Of a DNA stretch of 64,000 bases, positions 45,361 through 58,749 are shown one piece after another. Position 1 is the stretch's first letter, and the number at the start of each line of letters is the position of its first letter. The notes beneath the pieces were generated by a model. It searched no databases and was not told the DNA's origin. It worked only from the letters and a program-made list of their open reading frames with translations. This stretch comes from Siphonodentalium dalli (taxonomy: Eukaryota; Mollusca; Scaphopoda; Gadilida; Siphonodentaliidae). The position numbers and the translations under genes were made by a program. The stretch spans positions 131,941,990-132,005,989 of the forward strand of contig CP136067.1 of assembly GCA_032622095.1 (NCBI GenBank), in the 5' to 3' direction.

Positions 45361-48013
45361 GAAACAGCAGAGCAATCGACCATAACCATTACGTACTACA
45401 AGGACGGCCGATTTATGTCTGGTAGATTAAAGTGAGTGTTTGCCAGGTCAGCACGAGATGAAGAAAGGTCGGAACGTGCGGTGATTCGATGAAAGGAAGA
45501 CTTGTTATTGATATCGAAAAAAATGTGATTAGGGCTATTAGTTCATTCTGGAAGTATTGAAATTTCACAAGCGAGTTACCAGGTAAAAATAATATGATCA
45601 TACGCAAGTGTAATTAACGAACCAAAGTTAAAACAATCACATAGGGGTGTCTGCATGTAGAGTTTAAAACAATTCTTGTCAAAATCACTTTATAGATTCC
45701 CACCAAAAAATATTCACATGCAAAAGGCTTATGTTTGGTGGGGTAATTATAAATAGTTATATAAGTTGTCGAGAGTGCATGGAACTGAACGTAACCATTA
45801 TGCCTATATTACTTGGCGTGCTGGGAGAGGATGTTCATTTCAATCATACCATGTCATCATGTCAATTTCAACGATAGTCGACAAACAACGTCATCGTGTA
45901 ACTTTCACCATTGACCAAATTCGCGTTGGAAATTTTGGTGTGGTTCGGGGGGGGTGCAGAAATTCAGTGCACACCCCACCCCCCCCCCCCGATGTCCCTC
46001 TTGTGTGTGTGTGCGTGGTTGAGGGGCTGTATTAATATGTGAGTGGTGGGGGGGGGGGGGCTGCTTCCATAGCTTCTTGTTTGGTTAATGGTTATGTCAC
46101 TGTATTTAAAACAACACTTCAACCGCCTACATAGACAATTTGTCAAATCCGAATTATTAAAATCAGAACTTCAGGCAGACTCACTGGACAGTGGTTAATG
46201 GATATGGAACACCACAACATTTTAAAATCGCACGAATCTCGGCCGCGTATTTCCGACAAAAGTGGGTGGGTGTGACTATACTAAAGATCCGACCAAGTCA
46301 AAAGTTCTCAAACCCCCTGAAAAACTTGTAACGGGTAAACAATAGCTGTCCAGTACGTTCCGTTTCTTATTATTTAATACTATTCCCAGCATTTTAATAA
46401 ACCTCTAAACTGCTCTAAAGGGAGATAATTCTATTAGTATAAAATGTGGAAATGCTGAATGCATGCACTTTAAAACATTGGGCATAATGCCATAACACAT
46501 AATAATTATGAGGTAATACATATCCTGATATCCTCAATAACTTCATATTCTTTTATATAACAATAATATAAGATGTTTTATAGCCAAGGCCCACTAGAAA
46601 TACTGTAGTAATAGGGGTAGAAAAAATTTTCATCTCCCCTATTTATGTGATATATATCTGCACATGGGTATGATGGGACCCAAGGAAAGTCACACTCACA
46701 GCAGCTCGCAGTCTAAATACATGTATGTATGTCATGTTGGTGTGCAGATTGACATATACCAATATTAGTGAAGAATTGGTAGTATTATTAACTTATTATC
46801 AGAGTATAAAGTTTAGTTTAAAGCCAGCGGAGATATCACATGGAAACCCATTATAAGAACAAGCATCCTGGATCAGACTGTCTAGTTAAGATATGTGACT
46901 CTGAGAAAGTTCGCACGAAGAGAGTTGCATAGATTACCTGTGCAGTTTGATCCAGGTTAGTATGATTTATAATTAGTTTCAAGAACAAAGTTCATATTAG
47001 TCATGTTTATATTCTAGCTTTATGTTGCATATGGAATAAGTTGATACTTTAATACCAAAAGCTACTTTTATAGTTACATTGCTCTGTCCTGCTATATCCT
47101 AAATTGAATATCAAAGCAACCAATAATGAACAAGCAACTAATAATTACAATACCATATGTATTGGCAGTCAAATAACTGGAACTCCAAGATATACTACCC
47201 TACTACATGTATCTGTACAGTACGTAACTGCTTAGACTTGTGAATAATTGTGGTTGAATTAATATCACAAAAGGCTAAGCTTTCATATTGTTATCCAAAT
47301 AGTATGAACTTTTTGTATGAGTTATTTTGTTTTATAGTTTTAAACCAGTGGAATATAGTAGAATTGTTATTTTTGTTTGTATCATCAAGTTTATCTTGAT
47401 AACAAATAATATCCATTATGTGGATTAAGAACAGAAGATGGTAATCATTTCATAATTATGCTTATATGTAAGCATTGTCGACTGATCGTGTCTGAGCATA
47501 TAATTATGTTATATCAGTAAACAAATTTGTCAAAAGAAATTGCAAAATTCATCACAGAATTCATCAATATAAACTCAGCTTTATATTTTGTTCAAACCCT
47601 TAAAGGGATACACATGTGTGTATATGTATAGCTATAATATACACTTTGACATCCAATTGAAAGGCTATCTTGGATATGCATATTATAAATGTTTGTTCTT
47701 GTGTTTTAATGTTTGTTATATGATTTGTTTATATATATATACTATATCTTTCATCCGTCGAAATCTGGTACATTAATTTTTACATACATCAGCATACATA
47801 CACCCCTAAATGGTAGTTAGTTCTGGTTAGTATGTTTTAAATAGCCTAGTGTGTCATATGGTTGATATTAACAGATTACATGAGCAGAAAAACAGTGATT
47901 TTAAGTGGAGGAAAAAATTGGCATTTTTGGTCATTTACGCATTTTTTCCGGGTCCAAATGACCCACCCACCCCCGCCCTATATATGGAATTTTTGTGCGC
48001 GACCCCCCCCCCT
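45361..48013. other. No gene recognised; G/C runs
   Basis: Runs of G at 45947-45954 and 46048-46060 and of C at 45976-45990 explain proline-rich frames on both strands near 45766-46146. The remainder is AT-rich without a recognisable exon. Short frames at 47588-47776 and 47849-48076 are not called. Confidence 0.45.
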
Positions 48014-48870
48014 GCACCCATGCATATATATTTGCAGGAGATACTCGAGCTAGGGTTCCTCTTATACCTGAGTTGAGGAATATTTACCCAAATCCAAGAT
48101 GGCGGCCAAAATGGCCACCAGAACTAAAATATCGCTGAAAATCGCTGATTTTAACATTAGTGAGCATTATTGTCATGACAACCCCACACCTGCTTACTAT
48201 TGTAAGTTGGGAACACTTAGGCGAAGAACTTTCCTTGTACCATATCCAAATAAAAGTCCCCCAAATCCAAAATGGCACCCACAATGGCGGACATATTTTT
48301 AAAAATCACCGAAATTCCCTCATATTCACATCATTGGGCATTATTGTCGAGACAACTCCATCCATGCGTACAGTTGAGTTGGAAATAGAGTTGAAGTAAT
48401 TACCTTACATCTCATGCAAGAAATGGTTTTCCAAATCGAAGATGGCGGCCAAAATGGCGACCGAAATTTGAAAACACGCCAACATTCCTTTACTTTCTTA
48501 GGATGGGCGTTATTGTTTCGCGATTTCTACCCACCATTACATGTTGATATGGAATAGTGACATGAAGTATTCATTAGGGTTTGGCAATTGATACCCACAG
48601 CCAATATCGCTGCTAAATTGGCGGTTAGAAATGGAAAAGATATCGATATTTTCACATATTAATTTCAACTTTTTGTCATAATATCGGTATGTATGGACGA
48701 AACTGTACATAAACCATCTACTAGTTCAACTTAAAGGTATCAAAACGCATAACATAGCTCGTATCCTTCTGGAACGATGAAAAACCACAATTAATATCGC
48801 GATGTGGCATTTCGATATTCAGTCTCCACTTAGCGCCGATAATGGCCGTAAGCGTAGGTGCGCCAAAAAT
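48014..48870 (+). repeat. Left arm of the long inverted repeat
   Basis: Pairs with 51036-51866. Begins CACCCATGCATATATATTTG and contains at least two AAGATGGCGGCCAAAATGGC subrepeats. Confidence 0.8.
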
Positions 48871-51035
48871 TATATCAGAACAATTACCTGATAACAGATT
48901 ATGATTTGCCACGTCACGTCCATAATTATCTGGACCAGCTTCAATTTCTTTTTCTGATAAATCTAGGTCGCTCACACCGACAAAGTATTCACCACTTCCT
49001 GGGAGTAGGGTCCCTCTAATCATAACGTTTCAAACAATTCATTTTCCGGTGTCTAGCTTACGATTTTAAATATTTGCTAACTATCATATTTGTACGTCAT
49101 CTTGAACTAGGAAGGCATATGGCCGATGAGTATACAAGCTTACAGAAGGTCATCTCTATGTATGTGTCTCATACCACATGGGATAACGACATGTACACCT
49201 GGCGAACCAGTTAGCTAGTCACTTCTCAATAGACGGTTCGTCAACTCACAAACTCAGCGAACGCATTGGCATATGTGGACAACTTCGAAGGTTGCTAGCT
49301 GTCTCATTCCCTTGGACAGATGTCTATATGCTAAGGAGAAGACCCTAGTGTGCAGACTAATCACACCATTATCCGAAGCACACTGTATGACGCCCCGCAG
49401 TTGTATCGTCGAATATCTCTTAGCAGAGAAGAACAATGCTCGCGGTGCTAGTTTGTGGACATGCGCCATGATAGTGGGAAAGAAATTGGCCACTCTATAC
49501 ACCACCCCTACACCTGGTGCATGTTTAAGATATCGAATGTCATGCGTGTCGGTTTTATTTGGTGTGGTAAGATTGTATTTCCACATCCGTTTCCAAGCCT
49601 TTCTGATTCAACTACGTACACTTTTGTCTGGATAATACTATGCTAGCCTCCCACAAAACAGTCGGATGGACTAAATGATAATGTCTTTATAGCATGAATG
49701 TATGCGTGTTTTGTTATCCTCTCTCGGGGTTAGTGTCAGTATGTGGGCAATATTATTCAAGAAAATGTCAGGAACTGTGGTGCATTTATTTCACTATGTA
49801 TTTAAAGAACAATTTACAGTCTCGATGGCAGTGTACGTTGGGGAACGCGACCTTTATGATCATATAGCTTTATATATATAACTTTAGAATATAGTAGTTA
49901 ATGTCTCATGTAGGGAAATGGTCGCAATGGTGATGTTACCAAGAAATCACTTGGTGTACCAACGTTTGTTGAACTGAATGCAAGAGCTCACCAACGTAAC
50001 ATTCCTCTGGATGTTCTTCGCGTTGAACATTTCACCCTTTTGTTGATGGCATTTGTACGTTCTTGAACCATACCACACAGCGTGAGTATGACATATCAAC
50101 CAACTATCAAATGTATCGCCTTTAAGACTACACCCCAGTCTTGGTGGGGCTTATACAGCAGTAGCAAATGGCATACTCCTGGTCCAGTTGTTTAAGAACG
50201 GCTTCCAAACGGATGGGAACATACAATTTTAGCATACAAGGAAAGCAAAGCCACACGTGAGATCCTGTCTGAATCTAAAACATAACAAAATAAGGGGCGG
50301 TGCAGTCATGGTCCAATTTCATTTCCACTATCGTGACACATACCCACAAACTAGCACCGTGTGTATTGTTATCATCTGATTGGAACTGTTCGGTGAGACG
50401 ATTGCTGGACGCCAACAAGCTTGTTCTTATGATCATGTTCAAGGAGTTTGGGTATATTATGCATTATGGTCTTCTACGCCTTAGCAGAATTGTATCCGTC
50501 AAATGTCGGGCTTTCAACATTCGAAGCCATATACAGAAGTTGTCCGGGTACGTGAGTGCATTAGATGGGTATGTGAATTGATGAACCATATATTGAGAAG
50601 TGGCTGTTTGGGAAAATCACCAGGTGTACACGTTGTTATCCCCATTAGGTCACCAAAGCTGACAATACGCAGATAGATAGGTCCTTCTGAAAGCTAGGAT
50701 ACGCATCGACCGAATTCCTTTATAGTGTATCGCACAAGATGACGCATATACCCCATATGTAGCATCTGTATTATACCATAAGCTATACCACGAATGAAGC
50801 TCGCTAAGAATTCCAAGCTTTCGAAACAAACACGTGAGCTGGAATCCGGCATATGTATTGTTTGAAACATTCCGATTAGTGGCACCCTTCTACGAAGAAG
50901 AGTAGTGAACTGTTGTTGTGGGTGAGATAGATTAATCTGACGAAGAGACGGAAACGAGTCTAGATAATGCTGAATGTGGCAATTCAGAATAAGCTCAGGT
51001 ACTGTTGTTTTGATTATTGGAAGTCATAATATGAC

Positions 51036-51866
51036 TATTCGGCGCACCTATATACGGTTACGGCCAGTATGAGCCCTTAGTGGAGAATGCATTTTGAAAT
51101 GCCACATCGCGATTGTGAGTTTTCATCCTTCCAAAAGACTACGACTTACATTGGAACTAATATATGGCTTATATTATGTACCGTTTCGTTTATACAAATT
51201 AATATTATGACAAAAAGTTGAAATTAGTATGTGATAATATCGGCTTCTTTTCAATTTCTGCCCGCCAGTTTGGCCGCCATATTGACTGAATATCACTTGC
51301 CAAACCCTAATGAATAATTCATACATATCAACATGTAATGGTGGGTAGAAATCGCGAAACAATAACGCCCATCCTAAGAAAGTAAAGGAATGTAGGCGTG
51401 TTTTCAAATTTCGGTCGCCATTTTGGCCGCCATCTTCGATTTGGAAAACCATTTCTTGCATGAGATGTAAGGTAATTACTTCAACTCAGTATTTCCAACT
51501 CAACTGTACGCATGGATGGAGTTGTCTCGACAATAATGCCCAATGATGTGAATATGAGGGAATTTCGGTGATTTTTCAAAATCTGTCCGCCATTGTGGGC
51601 GCCATTTTGGATTTGGGGGACTTTTATTTGGATATGGTACAAGGAAAGTTCTTCGCCTAAGTGTTCCCAACTTACAATAGTAAGCAGGTGTGGGGTTGTC
51701 ATGGCAATAATGCTCACTGATGTTAAAATCAGCGATTTTCAGCGATTTTTTATTTCTGGTGGCCATTTTGGCCGCCATCTTGGATTTAGGTAAATATTCC
51801 TCAACTCAGGTATAAGAGGAATCCTAGCTCGAGTATCTCCTGCAAATATATATGCATGGGTGTTGT
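51036..51866 (-). repeat. Right arm of the long inverted repeat
   Basis: Reverse complement of 48014-48870 with scattered changes. The inner end GGCGCACCTATATACGGTTA corresponds to the complement of bases near 48840-48866. Confidence 0.8.
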
Positions 51867-53260
51867 TATAATAGCAATAACATTCATTGATTCGAAACAT
51901 AACATCGCGTTATTAACGGAGATTCGGCTTTGACCTATGATACCGGCATTTGGGAAAACGTGATATCGGACAAAAATATCCCGCAATGAATACATATTAT
52001 GGTCCCCATGTATTCGCCAATGACTCCTCTATATGATAAATGTATAACATGAAGCAAACATTCTAACATTTTCCCACAGAGACAAACGAAAGGTGGTAAC
52101 ATGAGAGAAAAATAGCATATTTTCACATTTCGGCGGCCATCTTGGCCGCCATATTGGATTCTGGTGTCGGATTTTTAGCTAATTTGTAAGGGTTGTATAT
52201 TAGCATAACGAATCGAGCGGAAAACAAGACGGCATGTGACACCATCTTTACTATAACGGCGATCAAAGAAACCTGGTGCATTAAACAAAAATGGCCGCCA
52301 TGATGGACGCCATCTTGTCTGGAGTCTTTGCGGTCACTTTGTTTTCTTGTTAACAAGTGAACAAAATTAGAGGAGACCTTAAGGAAGAAAATTAGTGGGG
52401 TGAAGTTAAGTCCTGTGGGGGGGGGTGCAGAGGTTGACCAATATCTCCTGGACTAAATAGCCGGAGTTATTAGTTATCTCGCGCATTTCAGCAGCTGCCG
52501 ACTGTGGAGCAGTACCGCAATCATGGCGACTGGAAGCGTTCGATATGGCGAGCTTCCTAATGACAATGTTTACATTTTCATCAAGTGTAAATTTATAATG
52601 TTCCAGAGAATATAAGCATGTTTTGTGATAATCTTTCTAGAGGTAGGTATATATTATCCAAGAGCATAAATTGGAATCTTATTATGAGCATGTATGAGAT
52701 GATCGTCAGACTTTGAAGGAATAAGCGAGATAATAGGAATTGGTAAAGATAAGAAAAATGGCTGACAGGGAATCTGAAGCCGGAATGGGCAGATCAATGG
52801 ATGACAAAATGGTGTTTGTGATGGCAAGGATCAACTCGTTATAGTACTGTGTAGTAGAGTTACTGTCTCGTCAGCAGAACCAGTGATGCGTGGATAATTA
52901 TATATATCCATGTCGGCATCTATTACATTCATGCTGCACCAGTGACACCAGTTCTATCATATATGCACTATATAGTGGTCAAAGTGAATAGGTAACATCA
53001 CATCCAACCTTGTAGCAATACAAAGCAAAGTCACGTGTTACAACACTGATGATTCTCTAGTGTTATGGATGGACGATCGGCCGTCCCCATAGCGTCATCG
53101 GGAAATATCTTGAGTGCAGGAAACTCCAGAAGGGCTTGAGATATTGAGTTGGGACTTCTTGCATTATCTGCAACAACGTCTGCGCTCTATAATGATATAT
53201 AAAGTTTACGGATTTTAGCGTTTGTATGTAGCACTTACTACATATATACTTACTATATAT
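51867..53260. other. No gene; further GGCCGCCAT motifs
   Basis: GGCGGCCATCTTGGCCGCCAT near 52132 and ATGGCCGCCATGATGGACGCC near 52291 are relatives of the subrepeats in the long-armed element and may be fragments of it. A short frame starting MADRESEAGMGRSMDDKM at 52758 has no recognised match. Confidence 0.4.
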
Positions 53261-53262
53261 TA

Positions 53263-54621
53263 GTCCAAGTCTTCTTGTACTAAAACCAGCTAAGATATTG
53301 GGATGGCGATGCTGGCGTTTAGTCCAAGACCGCCCTATATGCTCGCTTATGACACGGCTTAAGCGTTAGTGACCCGCTCAAATAAAACCACAATTATATG
53401 AAATAAAATATCACAATTGCGACAATAAACGGATATTTTCCGCAGAAGACATGCTATTTTATCTGAAACCCACATCAGTTGTGAATTTAAAACGGTAATT
53501 TAATGCGAAAAGAGACATTTACCTCAATGTTTACAATTTTTTAAAAGTATGCGAACTCGGTTGACCTCGCGAACTGTGTTCGGCATTTTCCGTTGAAAAT
53601 ATTCCGTAGATTTTGGACAACAACGCAAATTACGAAGAATTCTCCATTGTAATCGTAATTATGTGTGTCAATAAATAAAATAATAAATAGATTAATTCAA
53701 CATTGAAGATATAAATGTAATACATTCAATAAATTACGGGGAATTACAACCCTCTCAAAGTTTAAAACAGTGTAAACACAACGAGTATTAGAATAAATAA
53801 TATGGTGCTACATTTCCCACATTTGGTGGACTTCGGCGAAATTAAGATATATACTAAGCGAACAGAGCAATATACTGCTCTTGTTAAGCACACAAAAAAT
53901 CAAACAAAATTTGTATAAATTTTTAACCTTAAGTTTGAAAAGTCCCACTAAAACGGAAGAACTATATTTCGAAACTGTGTGATTCGGTTCTCCGATTATT
54001 TTATCAACACGAAAGTCAAAATGCACATGGATGAAAATCACACGGATGGAAAGTCAGACACAAGAGTTCTAATTTGCTCCAATTTTGACAAGTTGCTTGC
54101 GAAAATTGTCAACAAAACTACCGTTCTGATCCTCCATTATGTCATTAAGTTTTTAGTGCGGGAATTGTTCTGAAAGCACAAAGAAAACTGGACTTTCGGG
54201 CGATCGGTTTTCGACATTTTTGTTCGGAAAACCCGCGCTATATATAGAAACGGAAAGTAGAATTCCCAGAACAAACAGCGGATTATGCCGAACTTATTCG
54301 GACCACTTCGGCTTTCGGTTAAAACGTAAACAAACAGAAACAAATCGATGTTTATGGCAATCAACCGGAATATTCTATGTGTAATTTAACATTAAAGTTA
54401 GATTATTATACACCATTGTGACCATAAGATGTAAGCCTTTCCGATGTATATAGCATCATGTATTGATTTGCTAGGTAAATCGAGTAAAATACACCACAGA
54501 TTCCCGCCACAGATCGTGGGCGTAAGTCGTGTGGTAGGATTGGTATGCAAGCGGGCTTGGACTAAACGCCAGCATCGCCATCCCAATATCTTAGCTGGTT
54601 TTAGTACAAGAAGACTTGGAC
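53263..54621. mobile_element. Non-autonomous TIR element, copy B, TA-flanked
   Basis: Starts GTCCAAGTCTTCTTGTACTA and ends TAGTACAAGAAGACTTGGAC, with TA on each side (53261-53262 and 54622-54623). The inverted ends extend through AAAACCAGCTAAGATATTGG. Same family as 30043-30949, but with about 450 bp more in the middle (roughly 53806-54260). The frames there show no transposase motif. Confidence 0.85.
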
Positions 54622-54623
54622 TA

Positions 54624-55387
54624 ACTATATATATGTCAACAAAAATCATTCACTCCGTAAAATGATACGTATATAGTTCCCATAATGTCCATAAAAATCA
54701 GCCTGTTCCTATGTGGTCTGGAACAATGAAACTGCGAAATCAGTTTGGTGTGGCCTAAATAAATTATGTTAATTTCGCGTATTTTCCCAGATTTCTGATC
54801 TATTACGCATGCGAGTACTTAGTTATCCTGAGTGCTCACAGGGCAGAGAAGAAAGGAAACATGATCCAAACTAATTTCATGAGGTAATTACCGGGAACAT
54901 TTTAATGATGAGTACTCGGAATCCACGTCAGTGATGTGTAATCAAATGACTTGATTATGGAAAAAGAACACATGATTCTGACGAAAGGAAGTTATTGATT
55001 TTTCCGATCATCACCAGCAAGATAGCAATTTTGCAAAAGCTCTCTTTATTTCCACCGATTTTGCGATTATATTTCCATAATCACAATCAGTAATATATCA
55101 TGTTTAGATAGAAACTCTCCATGTCATTTCAACGATTTCCCGATCATTTCCCCCCAATCATCACCAAATTTAGAATCTTATAAAGAAGCTCTCTTTAATC
55201 CTTTGCCGATGAGATTCTCACCAACTCAGCAATTTCATAATAATTCTCTTCATTTTATAACGATTTATCAATCAGATTTCTCTTATCCAAACCAGCACAA
55301 ATAGCAATTTCATTTCAGTTACTCGTTACCATAATCAATTCATCAGCAACTGATTTTTTTTAGTAAACTCACAAATTTACCCCCTTG
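54624..55387. other. No gene recognised
   Basis: AT-rich. A CTCTCTTTAAT/CCGATT-type motif recurs loosely near 55030-55250. No exon or structured RNA seen. Confidence 0.4.
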
Positions 55388-55391
55388 TTAA

Positions 55392-56456
55392 AGGGGTACT
55401 GTACGCCATTTTCAATAAATTCCCGGTGATAACAACGATCTATTATCGATACTATATAGAAATATAAGTAATTTGAGTCGAAGATGTATTCTGTAAACGC
55501 TCAGGTTAATAGGCTATCTTAAAATTTAATAATTTAAAAGTTAATAATTTAAAGGTACTCAACCCGTAAAGAGGGTCCCCATCTCAACAGATTCCAACAA
55601 CAACAATCCGATCAGAGGGTCCTATATTACTATTTCTTTGGCTTTGGGGGTAAAAAATATTTGATTCGAGTCGAGGAACCCATCAAACAAAGCTCAGAGT
55701 TATTAGATATTGATTTTTGAAATTTGTTATGTTCTCGAGATGAGTACTAATAACTGCCGTAATCTGCTCTGGATGTGTACTCCAAATCTATTCAAACAGA
55801 CAAGGATGAATAACTCTAAAATCAAGTGGTAATTTTAACGCAATTTTGACTGAGTTCTGGGCCAGATAGTATTCCCGGTAATGAAAAATAATAGATTTCT
55901 AAAATCGATATCTAACAAATCTGAGCTTTGATGGGTGACTTCCTCGAATCGAATCAAATATTTTTGACCCCCGAAACCATTGAAATAGTAATTGAGAGGA
56001 GTTTTATCGGGTTGAGTACCTTTAATATAAATTGATTTTATGGCTCCAGCCATAAAATGGCGTCTCTTAAAATTCGAATATCCGTGTACAAAACGTAATC
56101 AAATTATAATTGAGGGATACTGGATTAGGAAAACAATTGCACACACGATCGTTTGAAACATTATGCTTATACGGGGAGAAAACCCAAGCCACTCATTGAC
56201 TAGTGACGGTACACTAACTTAAATGAGTATATGGGACTACTAAGCATATAATATAATGTTTATTTGATTCATTTGGTTGAAAACTTTACAAAAATTACTC
56301 GACAACGACAATTTGTATTTTTGCATTCCGGTAAATTTGCCATCCGTAACAATACTTCGTACTCAACAGACTTTAAAAAAATGGAAAAGTTGTTAACTTA
56401 TTCTCCGACTCGGGGATTATAGAGACCAACAACAACATCTTGGGTACAGTACCCCT
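55392..56456 (-). mobile_element. TTAA-flanked MITE, second copy, itself interrupted
   Basis: AGGGGTACTGTACGCC at the left and GGGTACAGTACCCCT at the right, between TTAA at 55388-55391 and 56457-56460. Its sequence is the reverse complement of the MITE at 7582-8163 over both flanks of a 469-bp nested insertion. Subtracting that insertion and one TTAA gives about 592 bp, close to the 582 bp of the other copy. Confidence 0.85.
55553..56021. mobile_element. Nested second-family TTAA MITE
   Basis: Terminal repeats AGGTACTCAACCCG and CGGGTTGAGTACCT lie between TTAA at 55549-55552 and 56022-56025. The uninterrupted copy has AATTTGATATAAATTG at this place, so the target was probably TTAA or TTGA. 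The interior is itself largely an inverted repeat (GAACCCATCAAACAAAGCTC against GAGCTTTGATGGGTGACTTC). No coding sequence. Confidence 0.85.
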
Positions 56457-56489
56457 TTAAAGCCCCCTAACCATCGACATTAATATAAA

Positions 56490-56815
56490 ATTCAATCTCA
56501 GAGACACATACAAGGAATGTGTTACACGTGAGTATGGCTAAGTTTGTAAAATATCTTCAATCTCAGAGACACAGACAAGGAATGTGTTACACGTGAGTAT
56601 GGCTAAGTTTGTAAGATATCATCGATATCAGAGACACAAACAGGGAATGTGTTACACGTGAGTATGGCTAAGTTTGTAAAATATCTTCAATCTCAGAGAC
56701 ACAGACAAGGAATGTGTTACACGTGAGTATGGCTAAGTTTGTAAGATATATTCGATATCAGAGACACAAACAGGGAATGTGTTACACGTGAGTATGGCTA
56801 AGTTTGATGATTCGA
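56490..56815 (+). repeat. 64-bp minisatellite, five copies
   Basis: The unit contains CAGAGACACAGACAAGGAAT, GTGTTACACGTGAGTATGGC and TAAGTTTGTAAAATATCTTC. Two variants alternate (TTCAATCTCAG with ACAAGG, and TCGATATCAG with CAGGG), indicating a dimeric higher-order unit. Confidence 0.88.
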
Positions 56816-57114
56816 ACCTTTCAAGAATGTTATAGACATGGCTAATTAGATTAAAGAATAAATCGTAACACGGTACTCAGAATGATCAGGATTGGTAAGT
56901 TTCAATGCAAATTTGAGGTACGCTCTTCCATTTCCATGGATATATTGATTTATAATGAAGCTATTGAGTTGGTTTCACACCAAGTTTCTTTTGTTCCGTC
57001 TGAACCCATTTTGGCATATGTCTACAATCATATGATTTGATTCGGTCTACGTGGAAGATTTTTTACAGGGAGATTACTGACTTTCTTTCTCGTGTAGAGG
57101 ATATCACTGACACT

Positions 57115-57690
57115 TTAATTTATTATAAATGGCCCCTTCCATTTAACTGACAACTTGCTACAGACCTTTCTTTCTTTGGGGCTAGCCAGATAGCTTATGC
57201 TCAATTTCCTTTTACTGGATTTTATGTCATAATGCCATTTACTATATTCACTGGCGACTTTGATATTATTCCTTGCGACTTCATGTGCATTTATTATTTT
57301 TTCTTTCAGTTGATCTACATATTCATCAGGGCTGTCATGTGTAGCTTCTTGCATTGACAATGTAACACAAGCTTTCACGGGGAGGGTGATTACTCTTCCA
57401 ATCATCATCATATTTGGCGATTTCCCAGTTGTGGCATGCGGAGAGGAACGATAGCCGGACAGCCGGTGAAAGCTCGTCGTTCTGGTCTTGTCAATTTGCA
57501 GAAGATTACACATGTCTGAAAATAATCTTGATTCGAAATTCGTACCCTGATCGGTATGGACCTGCATCGGGATGCCCCATCGACAAACCAATTCATTTAC
57601 GAATATATCGGCAACTGTTTTGGCCTCTTGATTCGCCATGGTATATGCTTCAGTCCATGGCGTAGGTTCACCCGGCGTATGTTTTCTAAC
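57115..57690 (-). pseudogene. Gypsy-type integrase remnant with an internal deletion
   Basis: The minus-strand frame (174 codons from 57639, readable back to about 57690 as TPWTEAYTMANQEAKT) carries HTDQGTNFESRLF, the second-Asp motif of a DDE integrase core. After TTSFH it jumps to GYRSSPHATTGKSP. The intervening segment with the catalytic Glu (normally in a SDG-VERFN-type motif) is missing. The C-terminus has KWKGPF, a GPY/F-module hallmark. No reverse transcriptase or LTR is adjacent. It is a dead fragment of a Gypsy/Ty3 element, not linked to the Gag-like frame 54 kb away. Confidence 0.85.
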
Positions 57691-57699
57691 TAATTGTTA

Positions 57700-58450
57700 A
57701 CGATAATGATTTGACTGAATAATTGTGCATTGTTTTCATCACATGGGCGTATTATCCACCTCACAAAACAGGGCGATTCGTATTTTATGCAACACACAGA
57801 ACCCCCCTTCAAACGAGAAAATATAATGTTCAAAGATATATATATATACAGTGAATGCATCTGTCTTCATGTAGAACTGGACTAGAAATAATCTCCCCAA
57901 TTCATGTAAGAATATGTTTTCATATTCCCTCGGTGTTAGCGATAGATATGCGGATAAACTAAGAAGCAATAAGCCTAAACCTGTTTTTCAGAAAACCTAC
58001 CAAGACATTCATTTGGAACTCTATAAATTCCAAAAAAAAAAAAAATGTAAATTTAACTACACATCAAATAGTTATTGTCTATGGAACTAATAAATATTAT
58101 CAAATGGTACTTGTGTAAACAAATTATGCTGCATTTTCAGTCGGCAAAAAGCCACTTGACTCACTCACTAATGTTTTATCTCCTTTATTATGCATTCAGC
58201 ATAGTTCAAAATTCAACCCAGTCTTGATTCAAATGCCCATATAGAATACATAAGTAGGCACCAACCGGCCATCCAACTACCGGGTAATCTGTTGGAAATT
58301 GAAAATACGTAAGCTATAGGTCATGCTTCTCCTAAGCAATAATATACATTTTGTTAATGTATTATATTTTTGTACAAATAAACATATCTATGTTCTTATT
58401 ATTGTACATTGCTCATCTGAGTGTTGTATGCCAATAAATGTACATATATC
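57700..58450. other. No gene recognised
   Basis: AT-rich, with a run of A near 58033-58045. The short minus-strand frame at 57739-57969 has no recognised domain. Confidence 0.4.
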
Positions 58451-58451
58451 T

Positions 58452-58560
58452 TGTCTGGTTGCCTGGGCTAGACCAGGTTGGCACGGGTTCGAACCCCGAT
58501 ATAGGCGAAAATCGGGACCTAATTTCAAGCTTGAACTGAGACGAGGGACATCTCAAATGA
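58452..58560 (+). repeat. Possible tRNA-derived SINE head
   Basis: GGTTCGAACCC at 58486-58496 is a perfect RNA polymerase III B box. TGGTTGCCTGG, about 30 bases upstream, is a weak A box. The flanks do not fold as a complete tRNA, so a SINE head is more likely than a tRNA gene. No A-tail or target duplication found. Confidence 0.4.
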
Positions 58561-58749
58561 TAATTTGTACATCACAGCCATGTGTCGTACATAGCAACCA
58601 CATCATTACATCCCTATGCCACACAGCATGCACCACACCCGTGCGTACCACACAGAAACCACCTCACCACATCCATGTGCTGTTTCTGAACAGTTTAAGG
58701 ACATAACGGTTTGTAGACAGATGTCCGGTTCATATTGAATCACAAACAC

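Larger units (their letters stand above)
48014..51866. mobile_element. 3.85-kb element with long inverted arms
   Basis: 48014-48870 is mirrored by 51036-51866. Examples: GCAGGAGATACTCGAGCTAG against CTAGCTCGAGTATCTCCTGC, and CCAAGATGGCGGCCAAAATGG against CCATTTTGGCCGCCATCTTGG. The arms of roughly 0.8 kb contain several AAGATGGCGGCCAAAATGGC-type subrepeats. The 2.2-kb interior holds only short frames without recognised domains (minus 48721-49023, plus 49273-49635, plus 50300-50581). Long arms recall MULE/foldback elements. No target duplication was recognised at the outer edges. Confidence 0.75.

Noticed and set aside
48721-50581. Transposase frames inside the long-armed element
   Set aside because: Short frames on both strands overlap and show no DDE, zinc-finger or helicase motif.
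52758-52845. Possible exon starting MADRESEAGMGRSMDD
   Set aside because: Only 28 codons, with no recognisable domain and no clear splice site.
58452-58525. Genuine tRNA gene
   Set aside because: The B box is perfect, but the A box is weak and no cloverleaf or acceptor stem could be drawn; a SINE head is likelier.
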